From the NCBI GenBank assembly GCA_012026715.1, contig VEPB01000343.1:1-27620 (forward strand): DNA of 27,620 nucleotides, given 5' to 3'. Position 1 is the stretch's first letter. Each line of letters opens with the position of its first letter. The position numbers were made by a program, and so were the translations under genes. This DNA comes from Methylococcaceae bacterium. Its GTDB lineage: Bacteria; Pseudomonadota; Gammaproteobacteria; Methylococcales; Methylococcaceae. The notes below the pieces were generated by a model. The model ran no database searches. It saw only the letters and a list, made by a program, of their open reading frames with translations, and was not told where the DNA came from. This document shows positions 7,849 to 15,638 of this stretch, piece after piece.

Positions 7849-8316
7849 ATGGCTGAAGACAATCAGCAGGAAAAGCAGTTTTCCATTCAGAAGCTCTACG
7901 TCAAGGATGTCTCCTTCGAAAGCCCCAACGCGCCGCTCGTGTTCACCACCCAGTGGGAGCCGAAGGTCGAAGTCAACCTGGCCAGCAATGCCCAGACCCT
8001 GCAGGAAGACCTGTACGACGTCGGCCTGACGGTCACGGTGACGGTCAAGCTGGAAGACAAGACCGCCTATCTGGTGGAAGTCTGCCAGGCCGGGATCTTC
8101 GCCATTGCCGGATTCACCGAACAGGAACTGGGCCAGATGATCGGCAGCTTCTGCCCGACCATCCTGTTCCCCTATGTCCGCGAAGTGGTGTCCGACATCG
8201 TCTCCAAGGGCGGCTTCCCCCCCATGCTGCTGGCCCCCGTCAACTTTGACGCGCTTTACATGCAGCACCTGCAGCAAATGCAGGAACAGGCCGGCGCCGG
8301 TAGCAAGCTGAACTGA
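7849..8316 (+). CDS. secB: Protein-export chaperone SecB
   Basis: The 155-residue product matches SecB over its whole length: FSIQKLYVKDVSFESPNAP near the N-terminus, the DLYDVGLTVTVTVK strand region, the AGIFAIAGF segment and the conserved CPTILFPYVRE motif. SecB is a cytosolic tetramer that keeps preproteins unfolded and delivers them to SecA. AGGA at 7837-7840 is suitably spaced from the ATG. The gene sits between the rhodanese gene and gpsA, the order also known in enterobacteria. Length and termini are normal. Confidence 0.97.
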   Translation: MAEDNQQEKQFSIQKLYVKDVSFESPNAPLVFTTQWEPKVEVNLASNAQTLQEDLYDVGLTVTVTVKLEDKTAYLVEVCQAGIFAIAGFTEQELGQMIGSFCPTILFPYVREVVSDIVSKGGFPPMLLAPVNFDALYMQHLQQMQEQAGAGSKLN

Positions 8317-8336
8317 CTCCCCCGTATCGGTTCCCG

Positions 8337-9347
8337 ATGGGCATCAAGATCGCCGTCATCGGCGCCGGCTCATGGGGTACGGCGCTGGCGGTCCTGATCG
8401 CCGGAAACGGCCATCCGGTCAGACTCTGGGCGCACCGCCCCGAGCACGCGGAAAAGCTGGCGGTCGAGCGCCGCAACCGCCGCTATCTGCCCGATGCGGA
8501 ATTTCCGGAACGACTGGACGTGGTGCCGAATCTCGCCGCGGCAGTCGCCGGCCGCACGGCGGTGATCGTCGCCGTGCCCAGCCACGCCTTCCGCGCCACG
8601 CTCAACGCCCTCGCGCCCGCGCTGCCTCCGGATTGCGCGATCGCCTGGGCCACCAAGGGACTGGAAGATCGGACCACGCAATTGCTGCACCAGGTGACCA
8701 GGGAAGTGCTCGGCAGCGAGCGGCCGCTGGCGGCGCTGTCGGGTCCGACTTTCGCCGGCGAAGTGGCTGCCGGGCAGCCCACCGCCATGACCGTGGCCTC
8801 ATCCAACCCCCGATTCGCCCAACTGCTGGTGGACATCCTCCACAACCGCTCATTCCGGCCCTATACCACCGACGACCTGATCGGCGTGCAACTGGGCGGC
8901 GCCACCAAGAATGTGCTGGCGATCGCCGCAGGCGTGGCCGACGGATTGGGGTTTGGCGCCAACGCCCGCGCGGCCCTCATCACCCGCGGACTGAGCGAAA
9001 TGATGCGGTTGGGCATGGCCATGGGCGGCCGGCGGGAAACCTTGATGGGACTGGCCGGGGTGGGCGACCTGATCCTGACCTGCACCGACAACCAGTCCCG
9101 CAACCGCCGCTTCGGGCTCGGCCTGGGCCAAGGGCGGCCGCGTGACCAGGTGATCGCCGACATCGGCCAGGAAATCGAAGGGATCGGCACAGCCCACACC
9201 CTCTACCAGCTAGCCACCGCCAACGGGGTCGACATGCCCATCAGCGAGCAGGTCTACCGCATCCTCTACCAAAACCTGACCCCGGCGGACGCCGTCGACA
9301 ACCTGCTGCTGCGGGAACCCAAGGCGGAGTTGATTGCCACCCCCTAA
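8337..9347 (+). CDS. gpsA: NAD(P)-dependent glycerol-3-phosphate dehydrogenase
   Basis: The 336-residue enzyme reduces dihydroxyacetone phosphate to sn-glycerol 3-phosphate, the backbone for phospholipid synthesis, in the cytosol. The N-terminal Rossmann motif is GAGSWGTALA; further family marks are ATKGLE, SGPTFAGEVA, the substrate-site lysine segment LGGATKNVLAIAAG, NARAALITRGL and GVGDLILTC. Length and order of motifs are normal. It starts 20 bases after secB and is probably in the same transcript. No hairpin terminator follows; instead a triple 17-bp direct repeat lies just downstream. Confidence 0.97.
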   Translation: MGIKIAVIGAGSWGTALAVLIAGNGHPVRLWAHRPEHAEKLAVERRNRRYLPDAEFPERLDVVPNLAAAVAGRTAVIVAVPSHAFRATLNALAPALPPDCAIAWATKGLEDRTTQLLHQVTREVLGSERPLAALSGPTFAGEVAAGQPTAMTVASSNPRFAQLLVDILHNRSFRPYTTDDLIGVQLGGATKNVLAIAAGVADGLGFGANARAALITRGLSEMMRLGMAMGGRRETLMGLAGVGDLILTCTDNQSRNRRFGLGLGQGRPRDQVIADIGQEIEGIGTAHTLYQLATANGVDMPISEQVYRILYQNLTPADAVDNLLLREPKAELIATP

Positions 9348-9359
9348 AGGGGCCGCAGC

Positions 9360-9408
9360 ATCAGTCCATCCGGGGTATCAGTCCATCCGGGGTATCAGTC
9401 CATCCGGG
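9360..9408. repeat. Three tandem copies of a 17-bp repeat
   Basis: The unit ATCAGTCCATCCGGGGT occurs at 9360-9376 and 9377-9393, with a third copy at 9394-9408 that is identical for its first 15 bases. It lies between the convergent gpsA and HerA-like genes. No function is known; copy number may vary between strains. Confidence 0.9.
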
Positions 9409-9460
9409 ATTGACCAGCGCACATCCCCAGAAAGACCTCTTTCAATAGGGCGCCGACCGT

Positions 9461-11125
9461 CTACCCCTTCCGCATCACCTTGCCCTGCCGCCGCCAGCGG
9501 TCGACGATGCCGTCGATATTTAGGTCATCGGGGCCTTGCTTCCAGTAGGTGTGGAAATCCACGTCGTTGCTGTTGGGGGGCGGATCGGGACGGAAAAACT
9601 GGAACCGCACTGGCAGCGGCGTCCCTTCCCCCAGCACCATCGCTTCGCCGCGGCCCAAGGCGGTGAGGATGTCCACCAGGTCCGACTCGCCTTCGGGCAC
9701 CAGCTTCTTGATGTAGGCCTGATCGTCGGGGTTGCTGATGCGCAGGCAGATATAGGTGCCGCACTGGGACAGCACGGTCTCCGAGAGTTCGTGGGGGCGC
9801 TGGCTGATGACGCAAAGACCCACGCCGTATTTCCGCCCTTCCTTGGCGATGCGCTCCATCGACTTGCGGGTACCCTCGAACTGGGTGTTGGATTCGCGCG
9901 GGATATAGGCATGGGCCTCTTCGCACACCAGCAGGATGGGAAACTCGCGGTTCTGCGGATTCCAGTAGTTGAATTCGAAGGCCAGCCGGCCGATCTGGGC
10001 CGACACCGTGGGGCGCACGTCGAAGGGCACCGGGCTAAGGTCGATGATGGTTACCTGGCACTTGCGTTCGCCCAGGCCCACGAAGTCGCGCAGCAGTCCG
10101 GTCAGGGACTCGGAATTGGTGCGTCGCTTGGGGTTGAGTAGGAAGTCGTAGCGGACGTCGTTGAGCCGGCTCACCAACTTGATGAGGAACTCATCGAACT
10201 GGCCGAACAGGGGACCTTTGGTCTTGCCAAAGTCGATGCGCATCTCGTTGGCTTCCTTGAAGGATTTGTAGACCTCCTCCAGGGAAAAATACACCGGCGA
10301 ATCGATGGACACGGTTTCAAGCTGCAGTTCCGCCGCGGACTTCTTCTTCAGCGCGAAGATCGCCTCGCGCAGGAACGCCGTCTGTACCGACGACCCTGGA
10401 TCGTTGCGGTCGATCAGCAGGTCCACCAGTTCGGCGAACGTCATCAACCAGTATGGAATCTCCAGCTTGCGGGCATCGAAGTAGCGGGTCAGCTGGGGAT
10501 CGAAGGCCGCCTGAAGATTGCCTTCGGCATTGCGCCAGCAGTACTCGCCGTGCAGGTCGAGCAGGATGATGTGGGCCTTGGGCATGGCCTGCAGCGCCCG
10601 CTGGATGAAAGACGTGACCGACCAGGACTTGCCGGCGCCGGATTGGCCCAGGATGGCCAAATGGCGGCAGCAGGTGGCCGAGGCATCGAGAAAGACTTCG
10701 GTGGAAGGATGGCTGGGTAGATAACCCACCTTGAAGTTCTGCGACTGCAACTTGGTGAAGATCGAGTTGATCTCCTCCGGCGCCACCGCGTGGAGTTCCG
10801 CGCCGGGTGTCGGGAAATGGCGGACGCCGCGGCTGAACTGGTTGTCGGCGCTGATCTCGCCCAACGGCGTCAGCAGCACGGTGGAACCTGCCGCCGATCG
10901 GCAGCTGCGCACCGCCGGGCCCTCCACCTGGTTGACCAAGGCCAGCACCCGGATGCCTTCCTGGCGCACGGTGACATAGGTACCGACCTGACCGCTCACC
11001 TGGACTTCCCCGGCGACCGTCAGCATCGATTGGAATCCTTCATCCTCCTCCAGCAGCTTGGCCACCATCCGTCCGCCGCGCACCAATATCAGGTGGCCGA
11101 TCAGGGTACTCGATTCGGCAGTCAT
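9461..11125 (-). CDS. HerA-like hexameric ATPase (FtsK-HerA superfamily)
   Basis: The 554-residue protein begins with a beta-rich domain (about 1-110) of the HAS-barrel kind and continues with a HerA-type motor. Walker A is GQSGAGKS at 160-167, followed by the HerA-like LLDLHGEY at 188-195. Walker B is ILLVCEEAHAYIP at 397-409 with Glu402/403, and the SQRPHELSETVLSQC segment at 441-455 matches the sensor/arginine-finger region. HerA proteins are DNA-pumping hexamers, paired with NurA nuclease in archaea and with various effectors in bacteria; no nuclease gene is visible here. The ATG at 11125 has GGAG upstream; a longer frame to 11188 adds unlikely residues. A 48-aa membrane protein gene lies 40 bases upstream on the same strand. 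Confidence 0.9.
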   Translation of the reverse strand: MTAESSTLIGHLILVRGGRMVAKLLEEDEGFQSMLTVAGEVQVSGQVGTYVTVRQEGIRVLALVNQVEGPAVRSCRSAAGSTVLLTPLGEISADNQFSRGVRHFPTPGAELHAVAPEEINSIFTKLQSQNFKVGYLPSHPSTEVFLDASATCCRHLAILGQSGAGKSWSVTSFIQRALQAMPKAHIILLDLHGEYCWRNAEGNLQAAFDPQLTRYFDARKLEIPYWLMTFAELVDLLIDRNDPGSSVQTAFLREAIFALKKKSAAELQLETVSIDSPVYFSLEEVYKSFKEANEMRIDFGKTKGPLFGQFDEFLIKLVSRLNDVRYDFLLNPKRRTNSESLTGLLRDFVGLGERKCQVTIIDLSPVPFDVRPTVSAQIGRLAFEFNYWNPQNREFPILLVCEEAHAYIPRESNTQFEGTRKSMERIAKEGRKYGVGLCVISQRPHELSETVLSQCGTYICLRISNPDDQAYIKKLVPEGESDLVDILTALGRGEAMVLGEGTPLPVRFQFFRPDPPPNSNDVDFHTYWKQGPDDLNIDGIVDRWRRQGKVMRKG

Positions 11126-11165
11126 CACGAACTCCTCGCAAGAATAGGGAAATGTCCGGGCCGGC

Positions 11166-11312
11166 TTACCAGCCGCCCTGGTCGTCATCGTCGTAAGGCT
11201 TGGGCTTGATTGAGCCGGGCAGCCTGGGCGGGCGGGCGGTGCGCAACAACACCAAGGCGCTGCCGACCACCAGCACGATCGCCAAAATCCACAGCCCCCA
11301 GAACACCGCCAT
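11166..11312 (-). CDS. Small single-span membrane protein (48 aa)
   Basis: From the ATG at 11312 this frame gives one membrane helix (residues about 4-24, FWGLWILAIVLVVGSALVLL) followed by a basic Arg/Pro/Lys segment and an acidic YDDDDQ tail. By the positive-inside rule the tail should be cytoplasmic. The frame is open further upstream to 11441, but that would overlap the divergent gene, and GAAGAG precedes the ATG at 11312. It is 40 bases upstream of the HerA-like ATPase gene, so it may be that enzyme's membrane tether. No family is recognised. Confidence 0.6.
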   Translation of the reverse strand: MAVFWGLWILAIVLVVGSALVLLRTARPPRLPGSIKPKPYDDDDQGGW

Positions 11313-11431
11313 CGGTTTTCTCTTCAAAAAGCCTGCGGAAAGCAATAGGATAAGGGCTTCCCGGTCCCCGGCCCCGGCTTCCGCCGCAGTTGCCGGTACC
11401 GTCCCGCCCACCGTAGCCAGGAGTATTCCCC

Positions 11432-12697
11432 ATGACTGCATCCGTCTGGCGCGTCGGCCAAATCCTGAATTCGGTGCAGAGCAGCTTCGTCGGCCTGCTC
11501 CGGGTCTGGTCCATTCCCATCGTGTTGCTGCTGAGCCTCGCCTCCGGCTACACGACCTATTATGGTATGTCTTTCTTCATTACGTGGTGGATCGCGCTGA
11601 TCATCACGATCGCTGTGCAATCCATCATCGTGATCTGCACTCTGGAACTGGCCGCCACCCATTGGCGCGCCAACCTGCCCCGCTATCTGGCCATCGCCAG
11701 CTCCCTCGCGGTGGCGCTCGCCGTGTCGGTGTCGTTTTCCTATTTCAAGTTCTACGAGTTTTCCGAACGGGACGGCTTGCTGCTGGAGCGCCAAACCCGG
11801 CTGGAGAAGGAAATCGGCGCCTACCTGGACAGCGTCGCCGGGCTCAAGACCGACTTGGTGGCCCACCAGAAGACCAAGACAGAGGCGGCCGCCAAGGAAG
11901 CCAATCAGGCCTACGTCGGGGCCCATCCCGCCATGGAGGGCGAGTTCCGCCACAAGGTGGGCCGGGGACCGTTCTGGCACCATTACCACGAGCTCGAACA
12001 GCAGGAAAAGGACAACTTCGCCAAGCTGGAAACCGAACTGACCGGGCTCGACCCGCTGCTGCAAGGGCTGCGCGCCGCGGAACGCCAATTCAGCTTCGAC
12101 CCCGCCGATGCGGGGGCTTACAAGCGGCTCGCCGCCGCCTTCCAGCAACTGCAGGGGGCGGTGATGGACCTGGCGTCGAGCCAGGGCTTTCCGGCGCCGA
12201 AATCGCCGGTGCTCATTCCCTACAGCGAATTCACCCGCGGCATGACGCCCAGTTTCGACATGTGGCGAAACATCTCGTGGTTCGCCCTGGCCTGCGCCGC
12301 CATGGTGGACTTTTTCACCCTGATCCTCTCCTACCGGCTGGAATCCACCGCCCCGGGCCCCCTCACCGAGGAGGAGCAGGAGCTGGCCTATCAGGGCTTG
12401 CGGCAGTTCTGCGAGTTCACCATCAACCACAACGACGAGCTCGAGTTCCGCATCGAAAAGACCGAACTGGAACGGGCACGGCGGGTTTCCGACTGGTCGC
12501 GCATGTTCACCGTGGCCTTCCTGCTCAACCGCGGCTATCTCCGGAAAATCGGCGGCAAGACCGTCGAGTTCGCTCCCAACCTCTATCCCATCATTGCCGA
12601 ACGGCTCAAGATCAGGTCGGTGGACCCCGAAATCAAACCCCGCCCCGCTGGCACCGAGGCGCTGAAGGCGCAGATGGAGCGCAAACTCTATGGTTGA
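11432..12697 (+). CDS. Four-span membrane protein with large periplasmic domain
   Basis: I do not recognise a family. The 421-residue protein has hydrophobic segments near 27-45, 49-74, 84-105 and 281-300. Between the third and fourth lies a charged helical domain of about 175 residues (107-280), predicted periplasmic; the C-terminal 120 residues, rich in Glu, Lys and Arg, should be cytoplasmic. The layout recalls DUF4407 proteins (three helices, coiled-coil loop, fourth helix), but sequence identity is not evident. AGGAG at 11419-11423 supports the ATG. Its stop overlaps the next gene by 8 bases, so the two proteins are almost certainly made together. It is divergent from the small membrane protein/HerA-like pair across a 119-base gap. 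Confidence 0.85.
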   Translation: MTASVWRVGQILNSVQSSFVGLLRVWSIPIVLLLSLASGYTTYYGMSFFITWWIALIITIAVQSIIVICTLELAATHWRANLPRYLAIASSLAVALAVSVSFSYFKFYEFSERDGLLLERQTRLEKEIGAYLDSVAGLKTDLVAHQKTKTEAAAKEANQAYVGAHPAMEGEFRHKVGRGPFWHHYHELEQQEKDNFAKLETELTGLDPLLQGLRAAERQFSFDPADAGAYKRLAAAFQQLQGAVMDLASSQGFPAPKSPVLIPYSEFTRGMTPSFDMWRNISWFALACAAMVDFFTLILSYRLESTAPGPLTEEEQELAYQGLRQFCEFTINHNDELEFRIEKTELERARRVSDWSRMFTVAFLLNRGYLRKIGGKTVEFAPNLYPIIAERLKIRSVDPEIKPRPAGTEALKAQMERKLYG

Positions 12698-13778
12698 TGA
12701 CTGGCTCGACACCGACGAACCGTGGGACGCTGGCTTCGAAAGCGGCCGGCGGCTGGTGGTGGCCCGCATCGGCCCCTTCGTGCGGGTGTACCCGAGGCCG
12801 CCCCGCTACGTGCAGCGGTTCTATCACCGCGTGCACGACCTGCCCGTCGTCGATTGGGCCGTGCCCGTCGCGCCCTTGCAGCTGGGCGCCCTGTGCACCC
12901 TGACCGCCGACCTGCGCATCCGCTTCCAGCCGACCTACCAGTACGCCCGCGAGAACCTGGATCATCTCGGCGAAATCGTGGAGCACATCCAGGGGAGCCA
13001 CCTCGGCTTGCTGCAGGATCTGGCGGAACAGGAACTGCACCGGATGGAATGGGACACGAGCTGGCTGGAAAAGGGCTGCGGCACCGTGGAGCGGGCGCTG
13101 GAGCGCAGCGTCAGCGAGCATTTGGCGATTCGCAACATCCAGTGCCGCACCCGCTGCCTGGTGCATCCGACTTTCGGCGACCTGGGCCGCATCGGCGCCG
13201 ACCACGTCGCCCCCTGGTCGCGCCACCGCACCCTCTACCTGGCCCTGATGGAACGCCACAAGCACGCGCAGGAAGAGCATCACCGCACGGTCACCGAATA
13301 CAACCGCACCACCCGGGAACGGGAACTGGAGCGGGACACCCAGCTGCTGGAAATGGAAAGGCAGCGCGAAGCCCTGGCCAAGGCCAAGCTGGAAACCGAA
13401 ATCGAACGGTTGAAAACGGAACTGGCCGCGGAGGAACGGCGCCAGGCCCAACGCCTGGAAACCGAAGCCAGGCTTCACAAGGAACAGATCAGCCACACCG
13501 CCAGCCTGCGCACCCTGGAAATGGAAGCCGACCTGGACGAAAAGAGCCGCCGCGCCCAGACCATGAACGAAATGGAAAACCACCTGAAGCGGGAAATCGA
13601 GCTGCTGGCCATGGAGCGCCAGCGGCTGCTGCTGGAAGAGGAGATCCGCGAGGTCAAGGTGGCCAAGGCCAAGGGCTGGGTCATCAACGCCAAGCGGCGC
13701 TTTCCCCTGGGCAATCATCAGGACGCCCCACCCGATGAGGGCGTCGAATTGGTCAAGCCATCGGAATCAGCAGACTAA
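12690..13778 (+). CDS. Coiled-coil protein with possible SPFH-like N-terminal domain
   Basis: The 362-residue protein has two parts. Residues about 20-165 form a mixed alpha/beta domain: LTADLRIRFQPTYQYARENL (71-90), a helix with EIVEHI, then VERALERSVSEHLAIRNI (133-150). This order resembles SPFH/band-7 domains (flotillin, stomatin), although no N-terminal membrane helix is present; I regard that as a hypothesis. Residues about 188-335 are a nearly continuous coiled coil rich in Glu, Arg, Lys and Leu. A short polar tail ends the protein. It overlaps the preceding membrane-protein gene by 8 bases (ATG at 12690, upstream stop at 12695), so the products probably act as a complex at the inner membrane. 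Confidence 0.8.
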   Translation: MVDDWLDTDEPWDAGFESGRRLVVARIGPFVRVYPRPPRYVQRFYHRVHDLPVVDWAVPVAPLQLGALCTLTADLRIRFQPTYQYARENLDHLGEIVEHIQGSHLGLLQDLAEQELHRMEWDTSWLEKGCGTVERALERSVSEHLAIRNIQCRTRCLVHPTFGDLGRIGADHVAPWSRHRTLYLALMERHKHAQEEHHRTVTEYNRTTRERELERDTQLLEMERQREALAKAKLETEIERLKTELAAEERRQAQRLETEARLHKEQISHTASLRTLEMEADLDEKSRRAQTMNEMENHLKREIELLAMERQRLLLEEEIREVKVAKAKGWVINAKRRFPLGNHQDAPPDEGVELVKPSESAD

Positions 13779-13854
13779 CCAGCGTACCCGCGCCTGCCGA
13801 CGAAAATCCCGGCATTCTGATCCGGCGGAGTCGATCCCGCCGCGTGCCCAAACC

Positions 13855-13882
13855 TGGAGCCGGCCACCGTGGACCGGCTCCA
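13855..13882. terminator. Bidirectional hairpin between convergent genes
   Basis: TGGAGCCGG at 13855-13863 pairs perfectly with CCGGCTCCA at 13874-13882 around a 10-base loop. It sits between the coiled-coil gene (stop 13778) and the methanethiol-oxidase-like gene (stop 13904). Only a short TTT follows on the minus strand and no T run on the plus strand, so termination may be weak or factor-assisted. Confidence 0.5.
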
Positions 13883-13903
13883 CGCCCATTGGCAGAACGA
13901 TCT

Positions 13904-15274
13904 TCAGTTCTTAAGCGCCTGCAGGTTTTCCTGAGGGGCGCTGGCCGCCTTGGCGTAAAGGGAGTGGGCGCCGAACCGCATCTGGTGGGGCCGGCCCAGT
14001 TTCTCGGCGGTGAAGTCGATGGCCCATTGCTGTTTCAGTTCCTTGCCGTCCCAGTGGAACAGCTTGAGAAACTGCTCGTTGTCCTTGCCCTTCTTGTCCC
14101 AGTTGGCCAGGAGCGATGAGCTGTAATAGAGCCGTTTGCCGTCCCAGCTGGATGACACCATGTTGACCTGGGCGCCGATGTGCTTTTCGTAGATCTGTTT
14201 CGGCGCGTGGGGATTGCTGATGTCGAAGGCGCGGGAGTTGCCGTCCATGAAGGTGTTCACCCACAGCAGCTTGTCGTCATTGGAAATGGAGATATCCACC
14301 GGCAGCGGCACCTTGCTGGGATCGCCGATGTCCGCCACCGCCTTGGCCTGCCATTCGCCCTTGTCGTCCGCGTAGATCAGCCAGATCTGGGAAGTCAGCG
14401 CGGTGCTGGTGAAGCAGTAGTCGTGGGTCTCGCCCCAGGCGCAGCGGATTTCCAGGGGGGCGCCGGGAACGTCGAACACCTTCTTGGGCTGCAGGGTGTG
14501 CAGATCCCAAGTCACCACGGTATTGCCGAAGTGCTTCATGGCCTCCGGGTCGGTCAGCATCTTGCCGAAGTCCATCATGTAGTTGTTCCAGCCGGTGAAG
14601 GAAGAACTCACCAGCAGATTCTTGCGCGGCAGGGCGCGCACGTCGTAGTCGTAGCCGTCGGCGTACTTGCCGGTCTTGATGGCGCCGCGCAGGTCGCTGT
14701 CGGTGGGCAGCCAGTGGGTGGCGACGTAGTTGCCGTCGTTGGTGTATTCCACCAGGGCGGTGCGGCCGCCGTGATCCTTGTTGTTGGACAGGCCGGTGAT
14801 GATCATCCGCCCCGGCAGGGCATACAGGGTGTGCGGCCCCACCACGCCGCCGGATTTGGCGACGAAGTCGGTGACGGTCTTGGTCAGTTTCGGCTTGGCG
14901 GGATCGGATTTCACGTCGAAGATGAAGATCTTGCTGGTGTCCAGTCCGCCGGCCCACAGGTACTGGCGGTCGTCGGTGAAGTCGGAGTGGTGGGCCTCGT
15001 TGCGTCCGCCCACGGACAAGGTGGCGACCACCTTGCCGTAGTGCTCAGACTTGGGGTTGACGTCGACGGTCACCAGCTTGTCCTGGGCATCGCCCAGGCC
15101 TTCCACGCCCAGGGTCCAGACGTAGACGTAATCCTCCTGGCCGGTGATCTTCTTCATATAGGGGCTGGCGCAGGTCTCGTCGGCGCGCGTTGCGGGAGGC
15201 AGGGCCAGGAGCGTGGCGGCCGCGGCCAATATCAGAGTGCGCGGATGGGTCGAAGAACGATGAAGGGTTGTCAT
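13904..15274 (-). CDS. Secreted SBP56-family protein, probable methanethiol oxidase
   Basis: The 456-residue product belongs to the selenium-binding protein 56 (SELENBP1/MtoX) family. In methylotrophic and sulfur-cycling bacteria the family includes a periplasmic copper enzyme that oxidises methanethiol to formaldehyde, H2S and H2O2. An N-terminal signal peptide (cleavage near residue 31, after an Ala-rich stretch) indicates export. Family features include YVWTLGVEGLGD, the histidine motif GGRNEAHHSDF, the GGVVGPHTLYALPG segment and RPHQMRFGAHSLY near the C-terminus; the histidines are candidate copper ligands. AGAGG precedes the start. It follows the DUF4242 gene by 37 bases and should share its TetR-controlled promoter. 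The family call is firm; the substrate is inferred. Confidence 0.88.
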   Translation of the reverse strand: MTTLHRSSTHPRTLILAAAATLLALPPATRADETCASPYMKKITGQEDYVYVWTLGVEGLGDAQDKLVTVDVNPKSEHYGKVVATLSVGGRNEAHHSDFTDDRQYLWAGGLDTSKIFIFDVKSDPAKPKLTKTVTDFVAKSGGVVGPHTLYALPGRMIITGLSNNKDHGGRTALVEYTNDGNYVATHWLPTDSDLRGAIKTGKYADGYDYDVRALPRKNLLVSSSFTGWNNYMMDFGKMLTDPEAMKHFGNTVVTWDLHTLQPKKVFDVPGAPLEIRCAWGETHDYCFTSTALTSQIWLIYADDKGEWQAKAVADIGDPSKVPLPVDISISNDDKLLWVNTFMDGNSRAFDISNPHAPKQIYEKHIGAQVNMVSSSWDGKRLYYSSSLLANWDKKGKDNEQFLKLFHWDGKELKQQWAIDFTAEKLGRPHQMRFGAHSLYAKAASAPQENLQALKN

Positions 15275-15311
15275 GAGTGCATAACCTCTCTTAGGTGTGT
15301 AATGCCGGCGT

Positions 15312-15584
15312 TTATTCGCCGGTCGTGGGATCGATGCGGCTGACGACCCGGCGGACGCTATCCACCGGAAACTCGCCTTGCTCGGCGTGCCGTCTCACCA
15401 GGTCTTCGCTGGGAGCGATGTACACGCAATAGACCTTGTCGTCGGTGACATAGCTCTCGATCCATTGGATGGTCGGCCCCAGTTCGCGCAGCACGCCGCA
15501 GGATCGCTGCGAGATGGCATGGAGTTCGGCGCCGCTCAACTGGCCGGCACCGGGGATGGTGCGTTCGATGATGTACTTGGGCAT
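15312..15584 (-). CDS. DUF4242 small protein
   Basis: The 90-residue protein resembles DUF4242, a ferredoxin-like alpha/beta fold that includes the nickel-binding SCO4226 of Streptomyces. Marks are the PKYIIERTIPGAG start, IQWIESYVTDDKVYCVYIAPSED (strand-turn-strand) and the VRRHAEQGEFPVD end. Its role is not established. A GAGG box 10 bases upstream selects the ATG at 15584 over a longer frame to 15605. It is the first gene of a two-gene unit with the SBP56-family gene, and the TetR operator copy lies 20-36 bases before its start codon. A metal-handling or thiol-stress role is plausible from context only. Confidence 0.8.
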   Translation of the reverse strand: MPKYIIERTIPGAGQLSGAELHAISQRSCGVLRELGPTIQWIESYVTDDKVYCVYIAPSEDLVRRHAEQGEFPVDSVRRVVSRIDPTTGE

Positions 15585-15601
15585 GGATGAATTCCTCGGA
15601 A

Positions 15602-15626
15602 TCAATATGACCGGTCGTCTCGAAAA
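15602..15626 (-). promoter_or_regulatory. TetR-type operator/promoter of the DUF4242-SBP56 unit
   Basis: The 17-base sequence AATATGACCGGTCGTCT at 15604-15620 is identical to that at 16245-16261 before tetR. Its core GACCGGTC is a perfect palindrome. On the minus strand TATTGA (15607-15602) is a possible -10 box directly after the core, as in the tetR promoter; the -35 is poor (TTGCCT with a 19-base spacer). Confidence 0.7.
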
Positions 15627-15638
15627 AAGGCAAAATTT

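Noticed and set aside
9360..9408. CRISPR-like array from the three direct repeats
   Set aside because: Units are directly adjacent with no spacers, only 17 bases long, and no cas gene is near.
11324..12769. A 481-codon minus-strand frame opposite the membrane-protein gene
   Set aside because: Antisense shadow; low-complexity Gly/Val/Gln composition and no start signal.
11200..12903. A 567-codon plus-strand frame across the membrane-protein gene
   Set aside because: It overlaps the four-span protein in another frame and is Arg/Pro/Gly-rich without any domain; the alternative frame has the ribosome binding site and membrane helices.
14180..15343. A 387-codon plus-strand frame opposite the SBP56-family gene
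   Set aside because: Antisense shadow with Gly/Val/His-rich composition and no start signal.
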